Part shown: one piece after another, positions 27,550-36,135 of the stretch
How positions within the stretch are numbered: the first letter of the stretch is position 1
How the letters are laid out: each line of letters starts with the position of its first letter
Assembly (NCBI GenBank): GCA_023150615.1
Contig: JAKLKO010000021.1
Span: 1-64,000 of the forward strand
Direction: 5' to 3'
Length of the DNA stretch: 64,000 bases
Source of the DNA: Phycisphaerae bacterium
GTDB lineage: Bacteria > Planctomycetota > Phycisphaerae > UBA1845 > UTPLA1
The notes under the pieces: generated by a model
Seen by the model: the letters and a program-made list of their open reading frames with translations, nothing else
What the model was told of the DNA's origin: nothing
Databases searched by the model: none
Program-made: the position numbers and the translations under genes

Positions 27550-28974
27550 CTACGGGTTTCCGGCCGATTTCCGCGTCAATAGCCGGCCCCAGCCGTTCTG
27601 CCCGCAGAACGTGTAGTCATCGACGATGACCTTGCCGCGGGAGAGCGTCGTCCGGGCGAAGCCGGCGAGGTCCCAGCCCTGGTACGGGCTCCAGTCGCAG
27701 TTGGTCTCGAGCTGCTCGCAATCGACGCGGAACTTGCGCTTCGGATGGATGATCGCGATGTCGGCGTCGGCGCCCTTGGCGATGACGCCTTTGGTCGGAT
27801 ACAGGCCCATGATCCGCGCGGGGTTCGTGCTGACGAGGTTGACGAACTCGCGCATGTCGAGGCGGTCCTTGCGCACGCCGTGGGTATAGACGATCGGCAG
27901 CAGCGTTTCGAGGCCCGGCAGACCCATCGGGATCTTCGTCCAGTCGCCGTTCCACATCGCCTTCTGTTCGCGCGTGAAGGTGCACGTGTCGGTCGAGACC
28001 GCGCACACGTCGCCGTCCGACAGGCCCTGCCACAGCCGCTTCTGGTCGGCCTTCTTCTTGATCTGCGGACAGCACGCGTACAGATGTCCGTCGGGCTTGG
28101 CGAAGAGCGAGTCGTCGAGCACGAGGTACTGCGCGCAGGTCTCGGCGAACACGTTGTCGAGTCCGCGCTTGTGCGCGCGGCGAATGATGTCCGTGCCCTC
28201 GGCGGTCGACATGTGCACGACGTAGAGCCTTCCGCCGGCCGCCTCGGCCCACGTCACGGCCCGCTGGATCGCCTCGGCCTCGATGAAGTTCGGCCGGGTG
28301 ATGGCGTGCAGCCGCGCGCCGAGCCGCTTCATCTCGTCCTCGTTGTGATGCCGTTCGATCAGCTCGTCGAGCACGCGGCTGGACTCCGCGTGGATGAGCA
28401 GCATGGCATCCAGCTCGCGGCATTTCTCCAGCGCGCCGAAGATCGCGGCATCGTCGGCCTGCCAGCCCTCGCGGGCGTAGATCATGAACTGCTTGAACGT
28501 CGGAAAGCCCGCGTCGACCATCTCCTGCATCTCGTGCTTGTGCCGGTCCCACTTCGTCACGGCGATGTGAAAGGTGTAGTCGACGCACGCCTTGCCGGCG
28601 GCCTTCTTCTTCCATTTCTCCAGCGCGTCGTGCAGCGAGTCATCGCCGTACGGGATGGCGAAGTCGATCACCGTCGTCACGCCGCCGCGGGCCGCGGCCT
28701 TCGTGCCCGAGTCGTAGTCGTCCGCCGAGACCGTGCCGCAGAACGGCAACTCGAGGTGCACGTGCACGTCAATCCCGCCGGGAATGACGTAGCAGCCATC
28801 GGCGTCGATGATCCGTGTGCCGTTCGGCCCGCCGGCGCGTTGCTCTGCGAGCGCCTTCTTCGCCAGCCCTTTGCCGACCTGGACGATCTTCTCGCCGCGT
28901 ATGGCGACGTCGGCTTTCTTCAGCTCGTCCGCGTTGACGACCGTCCCGTTGGCGATGATCGTGTCGTACATCAT
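27550..28974 (-). CDS. hydA: Dihydropyrimidinase / D-hydantoinase
   Basis: 474 residues, cyclic-amide amidohydrolase. Hydrolyses 5,6-dihydropyrimidines (or hydantoins) in reductive pyrimidine breakdown. Seen: metal ligands GGIDVHVHLELP, the carboxylated lysine region FKQFMIYA, LLIHAESS, VVHMSTAEG and the Asp ligand VSTDTCTF. The C-terminal NPARIMGLYPTKGVIAKGADAD is typical of the family. GGAGC lies before the first ATG (MMYDT). No dihydropyrimidine dehydrogenase or beta-ureidopropionase gene is adjacent, so the exact substrate is open. A promoter-like pair lies at 29044-29072. Confidence 0.92.
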   Translation of the reverse strand: MMYDTIIANGTVVNADELKKADVAIRGEKIVQVGKGLAKKALAEQRAGGPNGTRIIDADGCYVIPGGIDVHVHLELPFCGTVSADDYDSGTKAAARGGVTTVIDFAIPYGDDSLHDALEKWKKKAAGKACVDYTFHIAVTKWDRHKHEMQEMVDAGFPTFKQFMIYAREGWQADDAAIFGALEKCRELDAMLLIHAESSRVLDELIERHHNEDEMKRLGARLHAITRPNFIEAEAIQRAVTWAEAAGGRLYVVHMSTAEGTDIIRRAHKRGLDNVFAETCAQYLVLDDSLFAKPDGHLYACCPQIKKKADQKRLWQGLSDGDVCAVSTDTCTFTREQKAMWNGDWTKIPMGLPGLETLLPIVYTHGVRKDRLDMREFVNLVSTNPARIMGLYPTKGVIAKGADADIAIIHPKRKFRVDCEQLETNCDWSPYQGWDLAGFARTTLSRGKVIVDDYTFCGQNGWGRLLTRKSAGNP

Positions 28975-29043
28975 GGGGTTGCTCCCGCAGGCGATCGGAG
29001 GCGGTGTGCGTACCGTCCCCCGCTCGCGATTGAACCGCGTTCA

Positions 29044-29072
29044 TCATCCGTTTTCGCACCCATAGGGTCAAG
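29044..29072 (-). promoter_or_regulatory. Candidate promoter of the dihydropyrimidinase gene
   Basis: On the minus strand: TTGACC (29072-29067), a 17-base spacer, GATGAT (29049-29044). The RNA would start about 60 bases before the ATG at 28974. Confidence 0.45.
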
Positions 29073-29114
29073 GCGCGCCGCGAGTCCGCGAAGGCGTGCG
29101 ACGGGCCGGAGCGA

Positions 29115-29777
29115 TCACAACCGCGGGTCGACCGGCCGCGTGGATGCCGGGTGCGTCGAAGGCTGCGTCGCGGCCGGCGCGGTCGTCGCGCGCTTGACGG
29201 GTGCGGCGGGTGGCGGCGGCGTGAATCGTCCGGAGCTCTGGAACGCCTCGATGATCGGCGCGGCGTCCACGCGCCAGCGCCCTTCGGAATGCACGACGAT
29301 CACGCCGCGCTCCGCGAGCATCATCAGCTTGCGGTCCGGGCCCAGCTCGCCCGCCGCGACGACGCGCATCGTCTTCGGCCGGCCCGGCGGGCCGTACGGA
29401 TACAGGTCGCCTTCCCTGAACTCCTTCACCGGTTCATTCAGCACGCGCTGCAGCATCTCGCGCCGCGCCTCGTCCGGCATCCAGCCGGCGGCGAACAGCT
29501 GGCGGAATCGCTCGTGCGGCAGAATCGCCACCTGCATCAGCGTTTCATCGCCGGCGAGCCATGCGTACAGAAAGCGCCGGACCGCGCCCTCGGCCGTGTC
29601 GGGGAATTGCGGCGTGTTGTTCGTTGCCGGCGCGCGGGCCGTCGTCGGTGGGACGACGGGCGGAGCAGATGGTGCGCTCGGCGCGGACTTATCGCACGAA
29701 CCGAGCGGAAGCGCCACCATCGCCGCGGCGAAGGCGGATGGCGTGAATCGCGAGGGATTTGCGAAGCGCGTCAGCAC
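29115..29777 (-). CDS. Lipoprotein of unknown function
   Basis: 220 residues starting at a GTG (29777) that overlaps the end of the upstream peptidase gene (GTGCTGA). The N-terminus (FAAAMVALPLGSC) ends in a lipobox with Cys at about residue 27. A Pro/Ala/Ser linker follows, then a folded part from about residue 60 (TAEGAVRRFLYAWLAGDE) that reads like a small NTF2- or DUF4878-like alpha+beta module. The tail is Thr/Pro/Ala-rich (PAATQPSTHPASTRP). The product should sit on the outer face of a membrane. Nothing indicates a reaction. Confidence 0.65.
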   Translation of the reverse strand: MLTRFANPSRFTPSAFAAAMVALPLGSCDKSAPSAPSAPPVVPPTTARAPATNNTPQFPDTAEGAVRRFLYAWLAGDETLMQVAILPHERFRQLFAAGWMPDEARREMLQRVLNEPVKEFREGDLYPYGPPGRPKTMRVVAAGELGPDRKLMMLAERGVIVVHSEGRWRVDAAPIIEAFQSSGRFTPPPPAAPVKRATTAPAATQPSTHPASTRPVDPRL

Positions 29778-30901
29778 GCGATCTCGGTCAACTGCTTCGG
29801 TGAACGCGTGATGTTCTCGATGCCGTCCTTCGTGATGATCGCGACGTCCTCGATTCGCACGCCGCCCCAGCCTTCGTAGTACAGGCCCGGCTCGACCGTC
29901 ACGACCATGCCCGGCTCGAGCACCGTCGTGAACGAGGTCTTCAGCCGCGGCGGCTCGTGGATCGCCAGTCCGACGCCGTGCCCCGTGCCGTGGATGAACC
30001 GGTCCGCCATGCCCTTCCGCTCGAGGTAGCCGCGCGCGAGCGCGTCGCCGGCCTCCTCGGTCATCCCGGCCCGCAGTCCCTTCAGGCACGCCTCCTGCGC
30101 ACCGAGCACGGCCTCGTACACCTCGCGCTGGCGCGCGTCCGCGCGGCCCATGAAGACGACCCGCGTCATGTCCCCGTGATATCCCTCGACCACGCCGCCG
30201 AAGTCCATCAGGACCAGATCGCCCTTCTTGAGCTTGTGCGACGGGTCCGGGTGGTAGTGCGGCGCGGCCGCCGCCGGTCCAAACGCCACGATCGTGTCGA
30301 ACGCCAGCCCCTCGGAGTGCGTCCGCAAGTAGTGATTGATCTCGCCGGCCAGGTCGGCCTCGCTCATGCCGACGCGAAGCGTCTTTACGGCGTGCGCGTA
30401 CGCCTCATCCGTGACGCGGGCCGCGCGCCGCAGCAGATCGAGTTCTGCCGCGTCCTTGATGATCCGCTGGCGGACGAGCAGCTCATCGGCCGGCTTCCAT
30501 CGCACGTCCGGCAGCGCCTCCATCAGGCCGACCGCGTCGGCGTGCAGCAAGCTCGCCGCCTCGAAGCCCAGCGCCTTCCAGCTCGGCCGGCACAGCCGCT
30601 TGAGCTCCGCGGCAATGTTTGCGGCGCCGGCGGGCGCGGCGATGCGGCCGTGATCGAAGCCGGCCTTCCGCGCCGCGGACGGGTCGTAGCGGTCATCGCA
30701 GAGGAACGTCAGCCGGTCCGATTCGACGACGACAAAACCTTCCGGGTCGTTGAGCGGCTGGCAGAGGCTCCAGCTCCGGCATCGAAAGTCGCTGAGGTAG
30801 TAGACGTTGAGCGGCGCGGACACGAACATCGCGTCGAGTCCGGCGGCCTTCATCGACTCGCGGAGTCGCTGCACGCGGGTCTGCGTGGACATGGACGTCA
30901 T
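29771..30901 (-). CDS. Xaa-Pro aminopeptidase-type M24 metallopeptidase
   Basis: 376 residues. Removes N-terminal residues next to proline, or acts as a prolidase. An N-terminal creatinase-like domain (~1-130) is followed by the pita-bread domain. Five metal ligands are visible: VLMDFGG (Asp), GYHGDMTR (Asp), HGTGHGVGL (His), VVTVEPGLY (Glu) and VRIEDVA (Glu). No signal peptide, so cytoplasmic. It follows the tandem thioredoxin-fold gene by 42 bases and overlaps the lipoprotein gene. Which of PepP and PepQ it resembles cannot be told by eye. Confidence 0.9.
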   Translation of the reverse strand: MTSMSTQTRVQRLRESMKAAGLDAMFVSAPLNVYYLSDFRCRSWSLCQPLNDPEGFVVVESDRLTFLCDDRYDPSAARKAGFDHGRIAAPAGAANIAAELKRLCRPSWKALGFEAASLLHADAVGLMEALPDVRWKPADELLVRQRIIKDAAELDLLRRAARVTDEAYAHAVKTLRVGMSEADLAGEINHYLRTHSEGLAFDTIVAFGPAAAAPHYHPDPSHKLKKGDLVLMDFGGVVEGYHGDMTRVVFMGRADARQREVYEAVLGAQEACLKGLRAGMTEEAGDALARGYLERKGMADRFIHGTGHGVGLAIHEPPRLKTSFTTVLEPGMVVTVEPGLYYEGWGGVRIEDVAIITKDGIENITRSPKQLTEIAC

Positions 30902-30943
30902 CCTGTTTCGAAACGGTTCCGTGGGTTCGCGGAAGACTCGCCG

Positions 30944-32125
30944 TTACCGACCGCCGTTGCCGCGCCGCCAGGCGATCTCGCATCCGACCGGCGCCGTCTT
31001 GTTCGGCGTCGGCGCCAGGCCGCCGTACAGCGCCCGCAATGCGTTCCGCAGGTGCTCCTCGCGGACCTTGCTCGCGTCCTTGTTGTCGTCGATGGCGCCG
31101 ACGTAGCGGACCGATCCCGTGAAGTCCGCGAGGACCGCCGCGGGCACGGTCGTGACGCCGAACATCTTCGCCACGTCCTGCGTGCTGTCGACCAGCACCG
31201 GGAACGGATACGATTTCTGCGCCGCTCGGGCCTTGAGCTTCTCGAAGGCATCCTCCGAGCGCGCCTTCGGATCGTTCGAATTGATGATCACGAACTGCGG
31301 CCCGCCCTTGCCCGTGAAGTCCTTCGCCAGCGCGATCAGCCGATCCTCGTAGACCGCCGACTCCTCGCAGCCGAACGACATGAACACGAACACCACGTTG
31401 GGCCAGCGATAGTCCGGCTTGAACTGCCAGAACGAACCATCGGCGGCCATCAGTCCGAAGGGCCGCACGATGTCGCCGGGGTTCATCAGCGCGCTGCGCG
31501 GCGCTGCGCGGAAGTGCACCGACACGTCCAGCGCGCTGCCGTACGACTTCAGCCGCGTCGACTCGACCGGCTGGTTCTCGACGATCTTCGTCAGCGCGTC
31601 TCTCAGACCGCCCTTGCCGTCTGCCGGCGCGTCGTGACCGGCGACCAGCCCGCCGTGAAACAGCAGGCGCCGATTCGGGTCGACGACGAAGACCTCCGGC
31701 GTCCGCCGCACGCCGTAGGCGCGGGCCACTGCCTGATGGATGTCGAGCACGTAGGGGAACGGAAACCCGGCCGACTGCGCCCGCCTCTTCATGTCGTCAA
31801 AGGTCTCGCCCGGGTTCTCGATGTAGTTGCCGCAGTTGATCGCGATGAACGCCAGGCCCTTCGGCTCGAACTCGCGCGCCAGCTCCTTCAGCTTTCCGTC
31901 GGCCGAGCGGCAGATGCCGCAGCGGTTGCTGTAGAAGACGATGACCGAGCCTTTCTTGCCCGGACTGCGCTCCAGCGCGTGAAACGTGCCGTCCGTGCCC
32001 GGCAGCTCAAACGTCGGTACTTCCTGGCCGATCGGTATCTCGGCCGCGTGCAGGCCCGCACGCGATGCCAGTCCGATGGCGACCGCGACCAGTATCCGAA
32101 ACCCGCAAACGCGCGCAACGTGCAT
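30944..32125 (-). CDS. Exported protein with two thioredoxin-fold (AhpC/TSA-Redoxin) domains
   Basis: 393 residues. A signal peptide (FRILVAVAIGLASRAGLHA) precedes two similar ~160-residue domains. Domain 1 has an active CGIC motif in YSNRCGICRSAD near residue 70. Domain 2 keeps only one Cys at the equivalent place (MSFGCEESAVYE) and ends with KTAPVGCEIAW, a C-terminal signature common in planctomycete redoxins. Likely an extracytoplasmic thiol oxidoreductase or peroxiredoxin-like protein. ATG at 32125 is preferred because GGAG lies 7 bases upstream. The peptidase and lipoprotein genes follow on the same strand. Confidence 0.8.
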   Translation of the reverse strand: MHVARVCGFRILVAVAIGLASRAGLHAAEIPIGQEVPTFELPGTDGTFHALERSPGKKGSVIVFYSNRCGICRSADGKLKELAREFEPKGLAFIAINCGNYIENPGETFDDMKRRAQSAGFPFPYVLDIHQAVARAYGVRRTPEVFVVDPNRRLLFHGGLVAGHDAPADGKGGLRDALTKIVENQPVESTRLKSYGSALDVSVHFRAAPRSALMNPGDIVRPFGLMAADGSFWQFKPDYRWPNVVFVFMSFGCEESAVYEDRLIALAKDFTGKGGPQFVIINSNDPKARSEDAFEKLKARAAQKSYPFPVLVDSTQDVAKMFGVTTVPAAVLADFTGSVRYVGAIDDNKDASKVREEHLRNALRALYGGLAPTPNKTAPVGCEIAWRRGNGGR

Positions 32126-32269
32126 GATCTGTCTCCGATCGGCTCGCATGCCCCGTCCGGCTTCTACCGGGCACGCGGCAATCGGTCTCACTATAGGCCC
32201 GGCGGCACGATCCCGCCAGCGCGCGGCGTGAGCGCCTCTCGAATGCTCGGCGTGGATAGAACCGCCCGT

Positions 32270-32488
32270 TTACGGCTCGCGATTCGCGGCCGGCCGCGCC
32301 GTGTCCTCGTGCGCGATGCCGAGGATGAGCGCCGCGCCGACGGCGAGGATCGTGTGGATCACCTCCTCACGCACGTCAAAGCCGTAGGCGGCGGCGTACG
32401 ACGCGAGCACGGTCGCGAGCGCCACGCGGACCTTGCGGGATCCAAGCGGCGCGACGAGGGCGCGGAGAAACTGCGGGACGCGGCTCAT
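32270..32488 (-). CDS. Small two-segment protein, holin-like
   Basis: 72 residues. Two hydrophobic segments: VRVALATVLASYAAAYGF and VIHTILAVGAALILGIAHE, separated by a short polar DVREE turn, with Arg/Lys flanks. Size and layout resemble small phage holins (RKxxxAL...LT...LI.G.ED patterns) but this is only a resemblance. The ATG overlaps the stop of the ATPase-GNAT gene by 4 bases, so the two are expressed together. Confidence 0.5.
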   Translation of the reverse strand: MSRVPQFLRALVAPLGSRKVRVALATVLASYAAAYGFDVREEVIHTILAVGAALILGIAHEDTARPAANREP

Positions 32489-34011
32489 GGTTCAATCTCC
32501 TGATTCGGCCGGGCGGGTGTCGCCGGACTGTGCCGGCGAACTTCGTCTGCTTCATGCCGCGGCGCCCGCGGCGATCGAATCGAGTCGGCGTGCGGCCCGT
32601 GATCGACCGTTCGTCCGTCGAAGCGGTTGTCCGGCGTCCGCCGGCGGCGCGGGAACTCGCCCTCGCGGTCCCAGAGGTAGTACACCGGCGGCTCGCCGAG
32701 CAATTGCCGGAACGCCCGCGCCAACTCCGCCGCTTGCGCGCGGCGCAACCGACGTCGACCGCTCCCGCTCGTGGCCCGCATCCAGTCGGCGATCGTCGCT
32801 TCGACCAGTCGCCGTACGCGCGGGCTGCGCCGGATTTGCTCCGGCAATCCATCGCTGATCGGGTCGATCCCGGCCTTCCGCAGGCGTTGCAGCAGTTGCC
32901 ATCGTCCTCGTGGAATCGCCGCGCGGCCGATGCGGTGCATCCCCGCGCGCTCCAGGACCGGATTGATCGAGCCCATCGCCGCGAGGCACTCGACGAAGCG
33001 CGTCCCGGCCAGCGGCAGAATCCGCCGCACGAACCAGTGCCCCAGCCCGCAGCCGCGCGCGTCGGGATGAATCACGAGCCGACGCAGGATACGCATCTCG
33101 CGGTTGAGCCGCCGCGGATTGCAGCAGAATCGCCGCCCCGTGGCCGCGTTCCGCACGGCCGATTCGATCGGCGGCATTGCGAACACCGCGATGCCGAGCG
33201 GCTGCTCGTCGCGGCCGTCGCGCAGCACAAAGACGCGATCGACGAAGCCCAGTCCGTCGCCCTGCCGGTAGTGCATCGCCGCGAAGCGGGCGTATTCGGC
33301 GACCGATCCCGGCTCGACGCGGACGCGCCGCCGCAGGCTGACGGGCCGCGGACGCGGCGTCCGCTCGATGATCCGACCGGCGTGCCCGTCGAGGCGAATG
33401 AGCAGGTCGGGTTGGAGGTCGGCGAGGACGTCGTCGTGCGCCGTGGCGACGACGAGCGTCAGCCCGGCACGCGAGACAAGCCGCCGCAGGTTGTAGGCGA
33501 TCGCACGAGCCGCCCGGCGATGCAGCAAGGCGCTGAACTCATCGCACAGCAGAACGGGCGGCGCGGGACGATTGATCGCCGCGCCGATCGCCCGCGCCAG
33601 CGCCGCGCGGAACCGCTCGCCGTCCGACAGGCAGCGCGCGCGTCGGACCCACAACCGCGGCTCGCCGAGTCCGCAACCCGTCAGGATCGCCAGCGCGCTT
33701 CGCAGCGGCCGGCGCGGCGCGACGAGGTCGACAACCGCGCGATCCGACGGGAGCGCGCCCGGCCGCACATGGATGCAACGCGGGTACCGCGCCGCGAGCG
33801 CCCCGAGCAGCGCCGTCTTTCCCGCGCCCGACGGCCCGACGACCGCGATGATCCGCCGCGGGTCGAGCCGCACCGTCAGGTCGCGCACGAGTTCCAGCGG
33901 CGCCTCGCGCCCGTCGAGGCCGAATTCGCTGCGGACCTGTCGCAGGCGCGGCGTCGGGCGCGGCGGGACGGGCCGGCGGACGATCGTCAGTCGTTCGAGG
34001 GCGGTGTGCAT
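32485..34011 (-). CDS. Soluble ABC ATPase fused to a GNAT acetyltransferase domain
   Basis: 508 residues. Residues ~1-215 form one ABC-type ATPase: Walker A GPSGAGKT (59-66), signature CLSDGERFRAAL, Walker B PVLLCDEFSA and the switch His in VVATAHDDV. Residues ~235-375 look like a GNAT domain with acetyl-CoA loop VIHPDARGCGLGHWFVRRI and the strand FVECLAAMGSINPV. The last ~110 residues are Arg-rich. No membrane segment and no permease nearby, so this is not an ordinary transporter. Start 34011 is chosen for GGAG at 7 bases; 34041 is also in frame. I have seen similar ATPase-GNAT fusions in phage-like contexts, but function is unknown. It is followed by the holin-like gene. Confidence 0.72.
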   Translation of the reverse strand: MHTALERLTIVRRPVPPRPTPRLRQVRSEFGLDGREAPLELVRDLTVRLDPRRIIAVVGPSGAGKTALLGALAARYPRCIHVRPGALPSDRAVVDLVAPRRPLRSALAILTGCGLGEPRLWVRRARCLSDGERFRAALARAIGAAINRPAPPVLLCDEFSALLHRRAARAIAYNLRRLVSRAGLTLVVATAHDDVLADLQPDLLIRLDGHAGRIIERTPRPRPVSLRRRVRVEPGSVAEYARFAAMHYRQGDGLGFVDRVFVLRDGRDEQPLGIAVFAMPPIESAVRNAATGRRFCCNPRRLNREMRILRRLVIHPDARGCGLGHWFVRRILPLAGTRFVECLAAMGSINPVLERAGMHRIGRAAIPRGRWQLLQRLRKAGIDPISDGLPEQIRRSPRVRRLVEATIADWMRATSGSGRRRLRRAQAAELARAFRQLLGEPPVYYLWDREGEFPRRRRTPDNRFDGRTVDHGPHADSIRSPRAPRHEADEVRRHSPATPARPNQEIEP

Positions 34012-34067
34012 GGCGATGCTCCAGAGATGCCGGTACGCCAATACCGAACACTATCCGAACATCGACC

Positions 34068-34096
34068 AGCATAGCGACCGTATTGCGCAAAGTCAA
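34068..34096 (-). promoter_or_regulatory. Strong promoter with operator-like dyad, for the ATPase-GNAT gene
   Basis: On the minus strand: TTGACT (34096-34091), a 17-base spacer, TATGCT (34073-34068). GTATTG at 34080-34085 and CAATAC at 34094-34099 form an inverted repeat straddling the -35, with another CAATAC at 34040-34045. The region is clearly A+T-richer than its surroundings. Confidence 0.65.
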
Positions 34097-34152
34097 TACA
34101 GAGCAATAAGCAAAGCTAACCTGCTTAGAATGAGTGAGTTAGGATTAGCGCG

Positions 34153-36135
34153 TCAGATCATCACCCGCCGGTTGTAGATCCACCACTCGACCACGAGCAC
34201 CAACAGGCACAGCCCGACCGCGTATGGCCAGAGCGCCTGGTTGATCCGCTCAAGACCCGAGACCTCTGCCACCTCCTGCGAGCCGATGGACAGCCGCTCG
34301 GCCGGCGCGACGCGGCTCTCAACGCGATCGAGCAGGTTGACGCCGTACTGCGCCGTGAAACGCTGCGGATCATCGAACCGAACGCGATAGACCCCCACCT
34401 CGTGCGTCCGCCCGTACGTCAGAACGATCTGCTCCCCGACGCGGACCCGATCGGACCGGCCATCCGGCCGCAGGATCGTCGCCTCGCTCGCCTCGCGCGG
34501 CACCGGACAAGTGAGCGTCTCCCCCGGCCGCAGCATCCGCGCCAGGTCTCCGCCACCGGCCGGCAGCGTCCGCAGGACGTTTTGCATGAATACGACGAAC
34601 GGCAGCCGGATCGGAAAGTTGCTATCGAGCAGGTCAAACGCGAGCAGCAGCGATTGTCGCCCCGGTTCAGCGAGCAATGCCACGATCGGCGACGTCTCGC
34701 CCTCGACGAGGCGCGTCGACTGCCGCGGCAGGTTCAACGTGCGCCACTTCGCGATGTGCACGCCGTCGAGCAGGACGTAACGCATCAGCGGATGTGTCTC
34801 GTCCCAATAGACGACGTTTTCCTGATCCGTCTCGCCCGACGCCGAAACGCCCTCGATCTTCGGCACGCCGCCGAAAAACACGTAGTTTCCCGACGGCAGA
34901 CGCGCCGTGTCGTGCCGGTCCAGCAGCACCAGGTCGAACTTCGACCGACCGCCGTCCGTCAGCTTCGACTCCGGCGCCGACTCATACTCGGCTGGCGTCA
35001 TCCACGTCAGCGATGTCCCCGCCACGCCGCGCACGGCCCGCTCGAGGAACCACCGTACCGGGTCGCGATCGCTCACGCCGAGGACGCTCAGCGGTCGAGG
35101 CGGTGCAATCGGCACGTACGCGACGTTGTCGGCCGCGAGCGCATCGTCCCGGACGATCCGCAGCTCGATCAATCCGGCCGCCTCGTGCGTCAGTTCGAAG
35201 GCCAGGCTCTGCGACGCCGGCGTCGACGTCGGCTGCGCGGCCTGCGTCGCCGCGGGCTTTTCAGGCGCGGCCGCATCGAGCGTGATCTCCTTCACCGACA
35301 GCGTCCGCCCGTCCAGCTTCAGCTCCACGTCGCTCGTGACCGCCGCCGGCCCGAAGTTCTCCATCCGCGCGAAGACCGAAAGCTGTCCTGGATTTTCGTA
35401 ATTCCGGCGCACGTCGATCGCGACGATGCCGACGTTGTCGGCCGCGCGCCCGGCCGGGTAGAACCGCAATTGCCCGCGCTGCACGACCTGCTCCTCGGCG
35501 TCGGCGAGCCGGCCGTCGGAGAACAGCTCGATGTTCGCCGTCGGCGCGGCGGCCAGCGGCGTCGTCGCGCCGGGCACATCGACGATCTTGCTGCTGTAAG
35601 CGACGGCCAGTTGCAGGGCCTCGCCGATCCGCGAGGGCGAGTCGGTCGCCTCGATCGCGTCGAGCTGCCGCAGGAGCTGCCGCCGGTCCGACGTGAACGG
35701 GCAGACGACGCTGGCCCGCCCGGCGAAGGTGATGATCATTGCGCGATCGCTGTCGGCCATGTTGCGGACAAACGTCCCGGCCTGCCGGCGGACGTCGTCG
35801 AGGCGCGTGCCGTCGGCCTCGCGGCTCTTCATCGACGCCGATTGATCGACGAGCAGCACGAGCGTGCGGTCGCGCCGCGCAAAGAAGCGCGAGACCGGCT
35901 CGCCGAGCGCGAACGCGGCGCTGCACAGCACGATGAGTTGCAGAAACAGCAGCAGGTTCCGCCGCAGCCGCTGGAACGGCGCGTTGACCTGAAGGTCCTG
36001 CACCGCCCGCCGCCACAACAGCGTCGATGAGATGATCCGCTCCTGCCGTCGGAGCTTGAGGAAGTAGAGCAGCAGCAGCGCCGGAATCGACAGCGCCGCG
36101 GCGAGGATCAGGGTTGGCAGCGACAGAAACGTCAT
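34153..36135 (-). CDS. BatA-type membrane protein with von Willebrand A domain
   Basis: 660 residues. The N-terminal BatA segment has two membrane helices (TLILAAALSIPALLLLYFL and LLLFLQLIVLCSAAFALG) with the usual LKLRRQ-x-SSTLLW between them. The vWA domain begins LVLLVDQSASMKS, a variant MIDAS (DxSxS retained). A beta-rich extracytoplasmic part follows, and a final helix (YAVGLCLLVLVVEWWIY) anchors the C-terminus. It belongs to the DUF58/BatA systems that usually act with a MoxR AAA+ chaperone; no MoxR gene is in the window. Its ATG overlaps the upstream zinc-ribbon gene (ATGA), so it is the last gene of the operon. Confidence 0.88.
   Translation of the reverse strand: MTFLSLPTLILAAALSIPALLLLYFLKLRRQERIISSTLLWRRAVQDLQVNAPFQRLRRNLLLFLQLIVLCSAAFALGEPVSRFFARRDRTLVLLVDQSASMKSREADGTRLDDVRRQAGTFVRNMADSDRAMIITFAGRASVVCPFTSDRRQLLRQLDAIEATDSPSRIGEALQLAVAYSSKIVDVPGATTPLAAAPTANIELFSDGRLADAEEQVVQRGQLRFYPAGRAADNVGIVAIDVRRNYENPGQLSVFARMENFGPAAVTSDVELKLDGRTLSVKEITLDAAAPEKPAATQAAQPTSTPASQSLAFELTHEAAGLIELRIVRDDALAADNVAYVPIAPPRPLSVLGVSDRDPVRWFLERAVRGVAGTSLTWMTPAEYESAPESKLTDGGRSKFDLVLLDRHDTARLPSGNYVFFGGVPKIEGVSASGETDQENVVYWDETHPLMRYVLLDGVHIAKWRTLNLPRQSTRLVEGETSPIVALLAEPGRQSLLLAFDLLDSNFPIRLPFVVFMQNVLRTLPAGGGDLARMLRPGETLTCPVPREASEATILRPDGRSDRVRVGEQIVLTYGRTHEVGVYRVRFDDPQRFTAQYGVNLLDRVESRVAPAERLSIGSQEVAEVSGLERINQALWPYAVGLCLLVLVVEWWIYNRRVMI

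Noticed and set aside
27745-29811. Plus-strand open frame opposite the dihydropyrimidinase
   Set aside because: Low-complexity Arg/Val/His translation, no ribosome site; the minus strand has all metal ligands of the enzyme.
32270-34011. An active prophage around the ATPase-GNAT and holin-like genes
   Set aside because: No terminase, portal, tail, integrase or attachment site is present; at most a relic or domesticated cassette.
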